A stretch of 64,000 nucleotides of DNA. It comes from Chimonanthus salicifolius. Taxonomy: Eukaryota > Streptophyta > Magnoliopsida > Laurales > Calycanthaceae. Each line of letters starts with the position of its first letter. Positions within the stretch are counted from its first letter, which is position 1. A program made the position numbers and the translations under genes. The notes beneath the pieces were generated by a model. It was not told the origin of the DNA, ran no database searches, and saw only the letters and a list, made by a program, of their open reading frames with translations. Positions 48,452 to 59,097 of this stretch are shown here, piece after piece. The DNA lies in contig CM023541.1 in assembly GCA_013350335.1 (NCBI GenBank), positions 39,238,739-39,302,738 on the forward strand, written 5' to 3'.

Positions 48452-49295
48452 GAGATATACACAATAGTTTTTTTTTTTTTTTAAATGGAAAATCATTGTT
48501 TTACAATTATCATCATAGAAATAATTCTCATCCCTCTGTAATTGTTTGACATACTACCATTTTTTTCATAGTTTCCTCACTTTCCCATATCAACCGAAGA
48601 GACCTGATGCTTTCGGTTCTACGACTACATTTTATTTTCAATATTAATAAATTATAATTACCTATATTATATAGTAATTTTTATTTTTAGAAATGAGTCT
48701 TGACCATTCAGTTATTGAATAGTTGTGATCTGTGTCTATAATAACAATAAAGTTAAAAATAGAAAAAAGAATTTTAAATTTTATTTAAGATTTGATGTAT
48801 CTATTAAAAAATAGATAAATTCATATAAAGCTAAAAATAGAAAAAGATATTATAAAAATAGATTTGATGGGTTTGGAAAATTTTAGCCTAACCTTATTAT
48901 AAAAACTGCCGTGTCTCTACAACTACAATAATAAACAAATTTTAAATTATTATTTGTCACTGTAAGAAGATGTTATTAGATTCTCAAACATTCTCTATTA
49001 AATTAGGGACAAATAAGATGATAAGGACCTAATATAAAAAGTTTGCATTTGGCTATGGAAAATTAATTTAAATTGCTGACTATTATAATAGAAATATAGA
49101 ATATGTCCATGTTTCACATGACGACATTATCTTAATCATGTCATCTTTGAAAGTCTTAATGGTATTATTTTAAGTAAAAGAGGAAATACAAAGAATCTGG
49201 CATTTGCTGGGGCTCATCTAGTTTTAATTTTATTTTTTATTTGCTCAAATAATTGACTGAGATTATCCCTATTATTAAAGTTAGATTTATCCATG

Positions 49296-49640
49296 TCACT
49301 CTAGTTCAATTGGTTGCCTCCCGTTTCAAAAAGCGGGAAGTTGCGGGTTCGAGCCCTCATGGCCTAACTTTAGTGTTCCCTAGAGATAGGGGTCCGAATA
49401 TCGGCCGAAACGAGTCGCATCGGCCGATATGATTCGTAACGACTAATATGCCGATATTTCGGCAGCATTATATCGGCCGATATCGGCCATTTTTGTAAAA
49501 AAAAAAAAGAAAAAATTAAAGAGAGAGAAAAATATCGGCCGATAACGAGATATCGGCCGAGACCATTTTTTCGACCTCTATCTAGGGGTAGTGGGCTCAC
49601 CCGTGGTGATTTTACATGTGGTATCCCACGTTTTCCCACA
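49296..49640 (+). mobile_element. tRNA-derived SINE (family A) split by a hAT-like insertion
   Basis: Box A TAGTTCAATTGG, box B GGTTCGAGCCC and GGCCTAACTTTAGTGTTCCCTA at left. After the insert at 49388-49581 it resumes as GGGGTAGTGGGCTCACC, GATTTTACATGTGG and TTTTCCCACACATAAATTC, the family's 3' part. Confidence 0.85.
49388..49581 (+). mobile_element. ATCGGCCGAT-type hAT-like element nested in a SINE
   Basis: 194 bp. It starts AGGGGTCCGAATATCGGCCG and ends TTTTTTCGACCTCTAT. It contains GCATCGGCCGATATG, ATATCGGCCGATATCGG and AATATCGGCCGATAACG. The flanks CTAGAGAT (49380-49387) and CTAGGGGT (49582-49589) match 6 of 8, both differences transitions. Removing the insert by eye rejoins the SINE. 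Confidence 0.8.
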
Positions 49641-49874
49641 CATAAATTCAAAATACAAAAGCTAAATTTGAAATTTGAAAAGTTTTAAATTACACTTAAG
49701 ATATATTTTGGCACAATATTTTGTGTGAAATTTTATTTTATTGATAATCTTTTAGAATAAGAATTATATAAATTTTATTTTCATAACTCTGAATTTCTAT
49801 TTTTTAGTGAGATAAATAGTTTCTCCACTATATCAGCAAAGAAATTCTTCAACATTTTGTGTAACTTTTTTCTA

Positions 49875-50044
49875 TGACTAAGGTGTTCAGGACCCACAGA
49901 GCAGCCGACTAATCTTCTAGACATGTGTAAGTCTCCCTACCCACACAAAATAGATAAATCTACCGGTAGAGTGACCCTTTGGAGTAGAGTGAGAATCGAA
50001 CTCGGTACTCCTACTTCCTTGCCTTTCTATTGGACCACCACTTG
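49875..50044 (-). mobile_element. Au-like SINE
   Basis: Minus strand: tRNA-like head TGGTGGTCCAATAGAAAGGC, box B GAGTTCGATTCTCACTC, AAAGGGTCACTCTACCGG, GTGTGGGTAGGGAGACTT, GATTAGTCGGCTGCTC and the end CCTGAACACCTTAGTC. This is the best preserved copy of this family in the window. Confidence 0.75.
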
Positions 50045-51160
50045 AAATAAAACAAGAACACAATTTTTTTTTAAGAAAATAAAATGACGATTAATACCTT
50101 TTATTAGAAAGTAAACTATTTAATAAACTGTATAATAACATTTAAAGTAATTTAGAGAGAATTAGAATTTAACAAGAAAAACTCTAAAGAATTAAATTGT
50201 TATATAATTAATTAGAATGAGTAAAGGACCACGTAAATATAATTTAAGAATAAATTTCAACTTATCTATTCATCAAATGCACAAAATTCAGCAATTTACA
50301 ATGGTTAAATTTTCAAAGATTCAAATTACAAGACTAAATTGATCAAATAGAAAGATAATTTCACGTGTTCATTACTCATTTAATTCAATCATGTAGTTCC
50401 TTAATAACTTTTTTTAATCATTATTACAGAATTTTTTAAATATTTTATAATGCACATGACCCACACACCCATAACTTGTCATACAAAACTGCTCATTAAT
50501 TGCAATTAAATTGGAAAGTTCATGCAAATCATGTCTTAGTTTTATATTCATTAATTGGAGGAGATGAGGTCATGATAAACAATTTTTTTAATGGGACTTC
50601 ATTTAATCCATTCAAATCCATATTCTACAGGTTGATTAGTGTGACAAATCAAGATTATCTTAGACAAATCATCTTCAATAAATGAGTCAAGATCTACAAT
50701 TGCATGTGATCATTCATGAAGACAGCTTGTGCTTTATGGGATAAAGAATCCTCACTTAAATGAATGGTGGGTCAAAATAATTTTATTAAGAGCTAAGTGG
50801 CACTCTTAACATTTTAATAAGTGCATTATTAATGATCCTAATTATTGCCCAAGATGGCCCATATCATTTCAGTTTGACTTAGAACAGAAAGATGTTCAAA
50901 TTTATAAATTTATACCTAGGGCTCTCAATTGAATGGGCCTAGAAGAAAGAAATCTTAACTATTAATTGGGCCTGGCATGAAAGTTCAAGTCAGCCCAATT
51001 AGCCAATTTTTTCCACCTCGCTTTTACATAGTAGTACTAGTAAGCAGTCGTAATTAATATAGTTCGTAATTTTTTTCATTATTAGGACTATGAAAAAAAT
51101 ATAAATGTTTTTAAAATTAAGTGGGTAATCAAATTGCTTAGGGAATGGGACATTTTAATT
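50045..51160. other. Intergenic, nothing recognised
   Basis: AT-rich, no supported features. Confidence 0.45.
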
Positions 51161-51390
51161 AGGAGTGGATGTTGGACAGGGTGGGCTGGGCGAACCTTTG
51201 GGCTAAACTAAGATCGGTTAGAGACTTAGAGCTATATGTATGAGGGCTTCGGCATGAGCCCAAGCCCAACAAAGCCTGAACAAGGTAAGCCTGAGAGCAA
51301 GCCCAACGAGTCCACCTTCATTTAGCTTAATAGGCTAAGAGAAGATTGGGCCGGATTTGGGCATTGGCCCACGCTCAACATCTTCTGTTA
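51160..51390. repeat. Decayed GGGCTGGGC/GCCCAAGCCC-rich element
   Basis: TAGGAGTGGATGTTGG at left, then GGTGGGCTGGGCGAACC, GAGCCCAAGCCCAAC and GGGCCGGATTTGGGC. It looks like the many plant hAT MITEs with TAGGGGTG ends; boundaries are unclear. A 3' fragment of SINE family A follows (51396-51455, minus). Confidence 0.4.
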
Positions 51391-52123
51391 TCTAGTTTTT
51401 TTTTTTGAATTTACATATGAAAACCTAAAGAAAATGTAGTGTAAAGTTGTCTTTGAATTTTCAATCCATTTAAAGAGAATCAATGGCCGCGTTGAAATAA
51501 TACATAATATATCATATTTAGATAAACAAAATATAAATTTAAAATATATAATGTAGATAAGAATGGAAAAATAAATACCATTCTTGTGATAATTTCGGCT
51601 AACGGTAATATTGGTATATTTTTAAATATTCAAACTCTTACCATGAGATTATTGGGGAATTCTCGTAGAAAATATAATATTTCAAAATAAGTAAAAATAG
51701 AATGAATAAATAAGTGAAATTAATTCTTTAAAATTCAATTGACCGTTCATACATTTGAAGAATAAAGTTATATGAAATGGTTTGTGAGTTTAGATAAGTA
51801 AGAGAAAAAAAAACTGGCAATTTCTGTGATATATCATGTCATTTTCGAGATATTTCTTTGGTATTATTCTGATAAAAACAAAAAATGCTGCTAAAAAAAT
51901 AGGAAATACTTATAACTGAATGGTACAGTCAGTAAAATGGTACTGTCATTGTTTTGGTGTAATTAGGGTTTCGTCGTCCAATGTTAAATAAATTAAATTC
52001 TAATGCTTACATAAATTAGAAAGATATGATAAATTGGAGTACTTAGAAAAAATCTTAAAATAGGAAAAATCACATCAAAAGTCATTGTTATAATAGAAAT
52101 TATGAGAATTGACACTTTTTTTT

Positions 52124-52290
52124 TTTTTTTGAATTTAAGTGTGGGAAACCACGGGAAATCCAGCGTAAAATCCCCATGGGCGATATCCACTGCCCTTAGG
52201 GTACACCAGGTTAGGCCATGGGGGCTCGAACTTGACACCTCCTACTTCTTGAGGCGGGAGGTTAACCAGTTGAGCTACACCCATGTGGTA
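52124..52290 (-). mobile_element. tRNA-derived SINE (family A), full length
   Basis: Minus strand: box A TAGCTCAACTGG (52266-52277), box B GTTCGAGCC (52223-52231), CATGGCCTAACCTGGTG, GGGCAGTGGATATCGCCC, GATTTTACGCTGGATTTCCC and a poly-A tail (T run at 52118-52131). It defines the family in this window. Confidence 0.85.
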
Positions 52291-52550
52291 CTTTTGAAAA
52301 AGGATGGATTGAATAAGAAAGAATTATGATAGTTCTTATGTAAATTGGATTGTTTTTTCTTTAAAAAAGGAAATGTTTTAAAGAACGAATCATCTTAGAG
52401 ATACATCTTTATGATTTCATATACGCCAAAGAAATTATTTGTTGTGAATTGTTTCATTTTATATTAAATGGTGAATATGAGTTAGTGTGATAGACCTGTC
52501 TCTGAATATCATCAATGATAAAATTAATTTGAAAAAGTTCATTATAAGTA

Positions 52551-53071
52551 TGGCTGAAACTCGTGTCGGATCGGGTTTTAATAAATCCAATCTAACTTAT
52601 TAAATTCGACCCGACCCGACCCAACCTAACCCAAATTACTCAACCTAACCTGACCTGAATTGCTGACCCAATTTCACTCGAGTGTTGTTTTATAACTTGG
52701 TGCATTCAGGTTACGTAAGGGTCAAGTTAGATTGATTTTAAATTTCTCAACCCAACCCAACTCAAATTTATGTAGGTTCTTTTTTTTTTCCAACCTGACC
52801 TGACCCAAAATACTCAACCCGACCTGACCTGAATTGTTGACCCAATTCAACTTGAGTGTTGTTTTACAACTTGGTACATTCAAGTTAGGTAAGGGTCGGG
52901 TCAGATTGATTTTAAATTTCTCAACCAAACCCAATGCAAATTTAATGCAGGTTTTTTTTTTTTTCCAACCCGACCCGACCCAAAATATATAAATATATAA
53001 CCTAAAACTCACTGATTTCTCGAGTCGGATCATGCGGGTCAGATTAAAACCTGACCCAAGTTTCACCCCTA
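52551..53071. mobile_element. GGGTCGGGT-type inverted-repeat element (copy 3) with internal duplication
   Basis: Left end GGCTGAAACTCGTGTCGG-TCGGGTTTTAAT and right end ATTAAAACCTGACCCAAGTTTCACCCCTA are inverted. Inside, a segment of about 175 bp (52640-52810) is repeated at 52817-52985, each with GACCTGAATTG, GAGTGTTGTTTTA, GATTGATTTTAAATTTCTCAA and a T run. Flanks are not clearly duplicated. Confidence 0.6.
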
Positions 53072-53569
53072 ATTTTGAGTATGATTTTCATCAACATCGT
53101 CATTTTTTCTATCAATTACTTTTAGTTTTGTCAAATTGTTTTACCAACCCAATTGCTTATTTGACATCCGTAAAACTTGAATCCACAACCTATAAAAAGC
53201 AATGTATTTGTAAGTTCTATAAATATTAATGTCAGCTCATAACAAACTAATTTACATTAGATAATTTCTCCTGGAAAAAAAAAATGTCACACACATACAC
53301 AAACGATGGCCCCACTGTTGATTAAATTGTCATTGGAAAAGGGCTCTTACACTAGCAGCATCACTAATTTAAAGTTATCTTATCTGATGTGTTCGAGCCC
53401 TTTGAGATAAATGAAATTGATGGTTAAGATAAGTTTTATTTCAATTTATCAATTTTAATTATTTGAAATTAGGTGAATAAAAATATCTAAAATTTAAACC
53501 TTTTATCTGTCTCATCTACTACACTTTCTTTGTTTTCAAACCTAAGAAGGTCCCTTGCTATCTTGTATT

Positions 53570-54575
53570 TCTTGTGTAAAGTCCCACATCGGAAGTATCT
53601 CATTTTGAAAGAACTTTTATAAGAGATTGGGAAGGGATGTTACATCGCTGAGCTCAGTTACGCGAGCTTGTAACTCAAGTGAGGGCAAAAAAGTGATGAG
53701 GATGGGATTATTCCACCTGAGGGTGGGTCTCTGTCAGCAAAGCTGACTCGCCCATTCCAAGTTGGGTAGCTGAGTTTGTGAGGCTCGAGTGAAGGCTTGA
53801 GTCTCCTTATTCTTAGAGTGGAGGGCAACGCGTCAGGCTGGTTTCACAGAGCAGCGCTACCTCCCACTCTCAACAGTGGAAGGAAAACGAGTTGGTGTTG
53901 ACTCGGGTCTCAATTCAGCCCTCAAGGTTGAATATTACCAGACCATCACTTTTTGCTCCCTGACTCGGCTTTCTTCAATTAGTGAACGTTGTTGCCTGTC
54001 TCTGACTCATTTTTTCGTAGACACAGGTCATCTTTTTGCTGTAAACTCAGATACTACTGACTCACCTAAATTATACTTGAAGTTTTCTTTTAATTAATGA
54101 ACTGCTGTTGCCTGTCTCTAAACTCATCTTTTTGCTGTAAACTCAGATCCTGACTCAGCTAAATTGTACTTTAAGTTTTGATTTTTTTCATGCTTTAAAT
54201 TATTTTTTATTGGCAAAATGTCATGTTTTTTATTTTAATTAATGAATTGGTGTTGCCTGTCTCTAACTCATCTTTTAAGGTCAATTGGATCATCACAGCT
54301 TTCTCTTCTTCTGTTTTTTCCTTTTAACAATCATCTTTGTTTATAGAATTTTACAATTACTCAATTGCAGCAATGCTGACTCGCCTGTTCTAAGTTGGGC
54401 AGAGTTATGCGACTCGAGTGAAGGCTTGAGTCACCTTAATCCTAGAGTGGAGGGCACCACGTCAGGTTAGTTTCGTAGAGCAGCGCAACCTCTGAGCAAT
54501 GGAAGGATAATGAGTCAGGTGCTGCCTTAGGTCTCAACTCAGCAAGGTAGAACCTTTTCTAACCATCACATTAAA
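53570..54575. repeat. Cluster of direct repeats rich in GACTC/GAGTC motifs
   Basis: A module of about 200 bp (53735-53950) recurs at 54370-54570; both contain CTGACTCGCC, AGTTGGG, CTCGAGTGAAGGCTTGAGTC, AGAGTGGAGGGCA and AGAGCAGCGC. Between them a shorter unit (TTGCCTGTCTCTAACTCATCTTTT plus GCTGTAAACTCAGAT) occurs three to four times (53990-54280). The left edge has TGTAAAGTCCCACATCGG, an LTR-like start. Origin not recognised. Confidence 0.6.
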
Positions 54576-55950
54576 AAAAAAAAAAATTGAGGTGCAAAAG
54601 TGTTCAGGTGTCACACCCGACTAGTGTCGTATGTGAAAACCCCCCTGTCCAAAAGGTTACACGCACGTGAAATCGGGTTTAAAATTAAATTTGGGTTCTA
54701 ACTTTTAACAAGGCCTTGCATTCTTAGTCCATACCTGACTCAAAAGCCTGACTTAAACTCTAGGGCCTATGATATTTAATATTTTAAAAATCATATTAAA
54801 TAATATATAGTATGATTAGTTAAAATTTTAACCTCTACACTATTAAACCATATCCATTCATCCTCAATTTAAATCTAGTCATCTATAAACTCTTTCATCA
54901 GCCTCTGCTTCTCGATTCTAATTGTATATTATTATTCTCTACTTTTAGGCTTTTCGCGAACTTATTACCTTATGATGAGGAATTAATTTTATTATTTTGA
55001 GTGGCAGAACTTGAAACCTAAATGTATTTTTGTTTTTGCACTTATTTATTTAGACTTTAATATGATGAGTTGATTAAAAGTAAAATAATAACTTGAGAAC
55101 TTAATTGATACGTAATATAATTAGTAACTATGATGATGATTTACAACAAGTGAAAAGAATTTCAATTCAAATGATAAATCATATAAAAAAATTGTTTACA
55201 ATAAATAATAAATAACTATCGCTTAATGTTATAAATCAATAATAATAATTGATTTAAAAATAAAATAAATAAAGGCCCAAAAAGCCAAAAAAAAACCTTT
55301 ATTTATGTTTAATACTTGAGCTCAACTTCAAATAATTTTAGACCTATATATATTTGTAATATGAGGTCTAACTTGAGTTGGTTTCAAGCTTGATCCAGCT
55401 GACCCAATTTGGTGTAGCCTCCTTCCATGCTCGAGGCATTTATAGACCTCCAAAGGCCCTTTAAACGTGGTAGAAAAGGGAAAAATAATCTAGAATAAAG
55501 TTTAGACTCCAGAGGTGGAACCTAGCAAGTGCCAACTGGGTTTATTAGTGTGCTAATTATTGTTGCTAAGATACTATGTTTGGATTGGTGTTGCTGCTTA
55601 GTCATTTTTTGCATAATATTAGTTAATACTTAAGTCATCTCTAATTCGATCATGTGGGATCCACCCTTGTGCTATAGTTGACTAGAATCTTCTCATTATA
55701 AAAAGTCAACTCTATTATATATGATTAATTGTAATTAGTTATTATTTTATTTGTTTCCAAACTTAGCCAGACTCTTTTGTATCTTATTTATTCTTGTAAT
55801 CTCCTTCAGTTTCATTCATTCAATACAATATATTCCAAAAGAGAGATTTTCATCTCCTCCAATATTTTCTTTTTCCATCATTATTTTCTATAACAACAGT
55901 ATGACATTAATTATGAAAAGACATTTACTTCAGGTGCCTATATGACATAT
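54576..55950. other. Intergenic, nothing recognised
   Basis: AT-rich sequence, no supported feature. Confidence 0.45.
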
Positions 55951-55954
55951 ATTC

Positions 55955-56530
55955 GTACTCTCATTGGTTAGACGTAAAAAATGTCTTCTTGCATGGTTAC
56001 TTGCATAAGGAATTCAATATGAAACCTCCTCCTAGTCTATCTCATTGTCAATAGCATGTCTACTGACTCAATCGGACATTGTATGGTCTTGAACAGGCTC
56101 TTTGGGCCTAGTATCAGAAATTTGGTTCTATCATTTTTATTCTGATTTTCAACAAAGTTCTCAAGATCTCACCCTTTGTACACAAATCTTCTTCAGGTAT
56201 CATCATTTTACTTTTATATGTTGATGATATGATTCACATTGAAGATAATGGTGAAGACATTCAAAGGACTAAAGATTATCTTAATACTTTGAGATGAAAG
56301 ATCTTGGTCTTCTCGATATTTTTTGGGTCTTGATGTGGATTACTTTAGTTGTGGATATATTTTCTCTCTGATTATGTACGCTTCAAATGTTACAGCAGGA
56401 GCAGACATCTCTGATTATAAAGTGGTTGACTCTCCACTCGAGTTAAATGTTAAATTATGGCCTAGTGATGGTGAACTACTATCTGATCCGACTTTGCATT
56501 GACAATTAGTTGGTAGAATCCAAGAAGATA
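55955..56530 (+). pseudogene. Ty1/copia reverse transcriptase fragment
   Basis: Broken plus-strand frames spell the copia RT order: DVKNVFLHGYLHKEFNMKPP, then a LYGLEQA segment, a QKFGS segment, SGIIILLLYVDDM containing the catalytic Y-V-D-D, and a KILVF...FGS segment in place of the usual K-D-L-G. Several stops and frameshifts occur. No LTRs were found nearby, so this is an internal fragment of about 180 codons. Confidence 0.8.
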
Positions 56531-57480
56531 AAAAAGTAGAATCCATCTTTTCTGTAAATTAAATGATAACCGTGTGAGAAGAAAATGAAAATCAATTTTG
56601 TTGTAAATTTGTTTTTCTTAACAGCTTTTGCTAGCACAGAACACAGTTGGTGTCTCGCACTAGCGCAAGACATTCAATTTACGCCAGTGCAGGTTGTTCG
56701 AGCAGATACGTTTCATATGTTCAGAGAAATTTAGTTTACGCTAGCTCAACGAAGGATATTTTCATCTTAAATTTAGCACGAGGCACTCAAAGTTTTTTTT
56801 TTTTAAAACATAAGCATTGCCACCGGAATTTGCGAATTTTGAGGTGTTTTCATGAAAAAATCCTAAACTTTTATTCATACACTTGAGTTTATGGCTCCCA
56901 TGGAGCTCATGTTTTTTACATTTTGATTTTGTCTACTTAAATGGATATTTTATATCTTGACATCAACGGTAGATTAAGCTTCACAAGGTATATATTCAAT
57001 AATTTAAATTAAAGTAAAAATCAAATACTAAAGTAATCTAGTGACATCCATCTCGAATAGTGCATATGATTCTTTATAAAAATACAGGGAAATCAACATT
57101 TTTTTTGAACAAAAGATACTAGTGTACTTCTACACTAATTAGATAAATAACAAATTGATAAAAGGACAAGTCGTTATTACAAAAAATATAGGTGCTCTTA
57201 TCAATGTCCTTCTTTACCAATCTATCATTTTTATAATATTAAGGAATAGAATGTACTATCGATCCTCCACTTTAAAAGGAAATTGATAGGGATATCAACA
57301 TTTTTAATAGTAAAGATTATAATGCTCATGTCCACCTCTTGAATGATATTAAAAGTATATAAAAGAAAAAGATATACTGATATTCTTTAATATATAAAAC
57401 GTCACTGTCTCTACCATTTTACCCACTTCAAAGTTCAAATACATATAAAATTTAATTCAAAATTACCTTTTGTATTTTTA
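56531..57480. other. Intergenic, nothing recognised
   Basis: AT-rich, no supported feature. Confidence 0.45.
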
Positions 57481-57481
57481 T

Positions 57482-58230
57482 TTTTTTTAATTTACGTGTA
57501 TGGAAAACCGCAGGATACACAGCGTAAAACTTCCATGGGTGAGTCCACTTGTAACGACCCGACCCGAACACACAGGGCTTAGGGTTTGACTCAGTGTGAT
57601 ATTGTCCGCTTTGGGCCTCGCACACAAGCTCGAACCCGCACGGTTTTGCATTTGGGCCCAGGCCCACCTGGCCTGGCCCAAAAGGCCTCACACTAAGTTA
57701 CACATGGGTGACTTTCTAATAAACCCACCCTCCCTTTTGTTTCCCACCGATGTGGGACTCTAGGGGAGGGAGGGGTATCACAATCACCCCCCCTAAAGTC
57801 TCGAGCCGTCCCTGGCTCGATCCGGTCCAGCTCAGCGAGTACAGCGGAAGGAGGAAAGTCCACACAGTCCGAATGTTGAACTCGGCTCTGATACCATTTG
57901 TAGCGATTTGACCCGAACACACAGGGCTCAGGGCTTGACTCAGTGTGATATTGTCCGCTTTGGCCTCGCACACAAACTCGAACCCGCACGGTTTTGCATT
58001 TGGGCCCAAGCCCACCTGGCCTACCCCAAAAGGCCTCACACTAAGTTACACATGGGTGGCTTTCTAATAAACCCACCCTCCCTTTTGTTTTCCACCGATG
58101 TGGGACTCTAGGGGAGGGAGGGGTATCACACCACTACTCTCAGGGCACACCAAAATTAGGCCTTGGAGACTCGAACCTGCAACTTCCTACTTCTTGAGGT
58201 GGGAGATAACCAGTTGAACTACACCTTTTA
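57482..58230 (-). mobile_element. tRNA-derived SINE (family A) split by a TRIM
   Basis: Right part (58131-58230, minus strand): box A TAGTTCAACTGG, box B GGTTCGAGTCTCC and AAGGCCTAATTTTGG. Left part (57482-57549): GGACTCACCCATGGAAG, TTTTACGCTGTG and the tail. The TRIM at 57550-58130 separates them. Confidence 0.85.
57550..58130 (-). mobile_element. Complete TRIM retrotransposon with perfect 5 bp target duplication
   Basis: 581 bp, read on the minus strand. 5' LTR 57899-58130 and 3' LTR 57550-57782 (232-233 bp, TGTGATACC...GTTACA type). Internal region only 116 bp (57783-57898), beginning AATGGTATCAGAGCCGAG, an initiator-Met-tRNA primer site, and ending in the polypurine tract TTTAGGGGGGGTGATTG. 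CCACT is duplicated at 57545-57549 and 58131-58135. The LTRs differ at a few bases and one indel. It has no coding capacity and depends on another retroelement. Confidence 0.93.
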
Positions 58231-58943
58231 TATTTTAACGAGTGTGAAAACTGCAACAATCGTACTACATGAATAAATAACAAGCAAAAACTGCTTAATC
58301 ATTGAAATAACTAGATTGCATTTATATTTTAAACATTAACATATGAACAACGATCCTCCTATAGGCATTTTGTATATACATACACGGGTTTTAGCATAAT
58401 GCTCAATTTGCCCTCCACTTGCCGTACCGAAGAAAAAAGAATGCCAAAATTCATAAACAGTGCAAATCGGCTCGCCGAAATTCACATAGTAAAATTCATC
58501 CCATCGAAATTTTATTGTTAATGTGAAAGGTAGAATCGAGAATACACTAAAATTTATATCGCTAAATACAAAATACCCATAAGAGGATCGCTGGTCTTTT
58601 AACATATAAAGGCAAAAACATATAAAAAAGGTATCCCACACTTAACATTAGAATAGCTTTTATTAGTTGTACAAGAATCAAATGATCCAAAAAGGCCCCT
58701 TCTTTCATTTCCCTCGTGTCTCACATGAACAACAATTTCTCTCATCATATTTATTTAAATAAAAATAATTTGTTGTAAACACTAATATTATTATTATTAT
58801 TAAAGCTAAGTGGGTAATATATATATATTAAATTGCATTAGATAGGTTTTAAGTGAGATTTTACAACAAAATATAGTATTAATTTTCTAGATTTTAATCT
58901 TTAAATTTTAAATCATAAACTTTTGTGTTCTACATTTATTTTA
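58231..58943. other. Intergenic, nothing recognised
   Basis: AT-rich; the 101-codon minus-strand frame at 58336-58641 has no recognisable domain. Confidence 0.4.
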
Positions 58944-59085
58944 AGACTAAGGTGTCCAGGTCTCTTAGAGCACGTAACTAATCCTTGAGATATATATAAA
59001 CTTCTTTATCCACACATATTAGATAACACTATAAGAAGTAGTCGTTTTGTGTTAAGACTTGAGAGTAACTTAAATCCAAAATCGT
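58944..59085 (-). mobile_element. Au-like SINE fragment
   Basis: Minus strand end segment: GGATTAGTTACGTGCTC, CCTGGACACCTTAGTC and upstream GTGTGGATAAAGAAG. The head is lost. Confidence 0.5.
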
Positions 59086-59097
59086 TGATATCTTAAG

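Noticed and set aside
49296..49380. tRNA-like segments with box A and box B
   Set aside because: They lack a full cloverleaf and continue into the shared SINE body with a poly-A tail, so they are SINE heads, not tRNA genes.
57452..58111. Open frames of 64-107 codons on both strands
   Set aside because: They fall in the two LTRs of the TRIM and read as repeated nonsense peptides.
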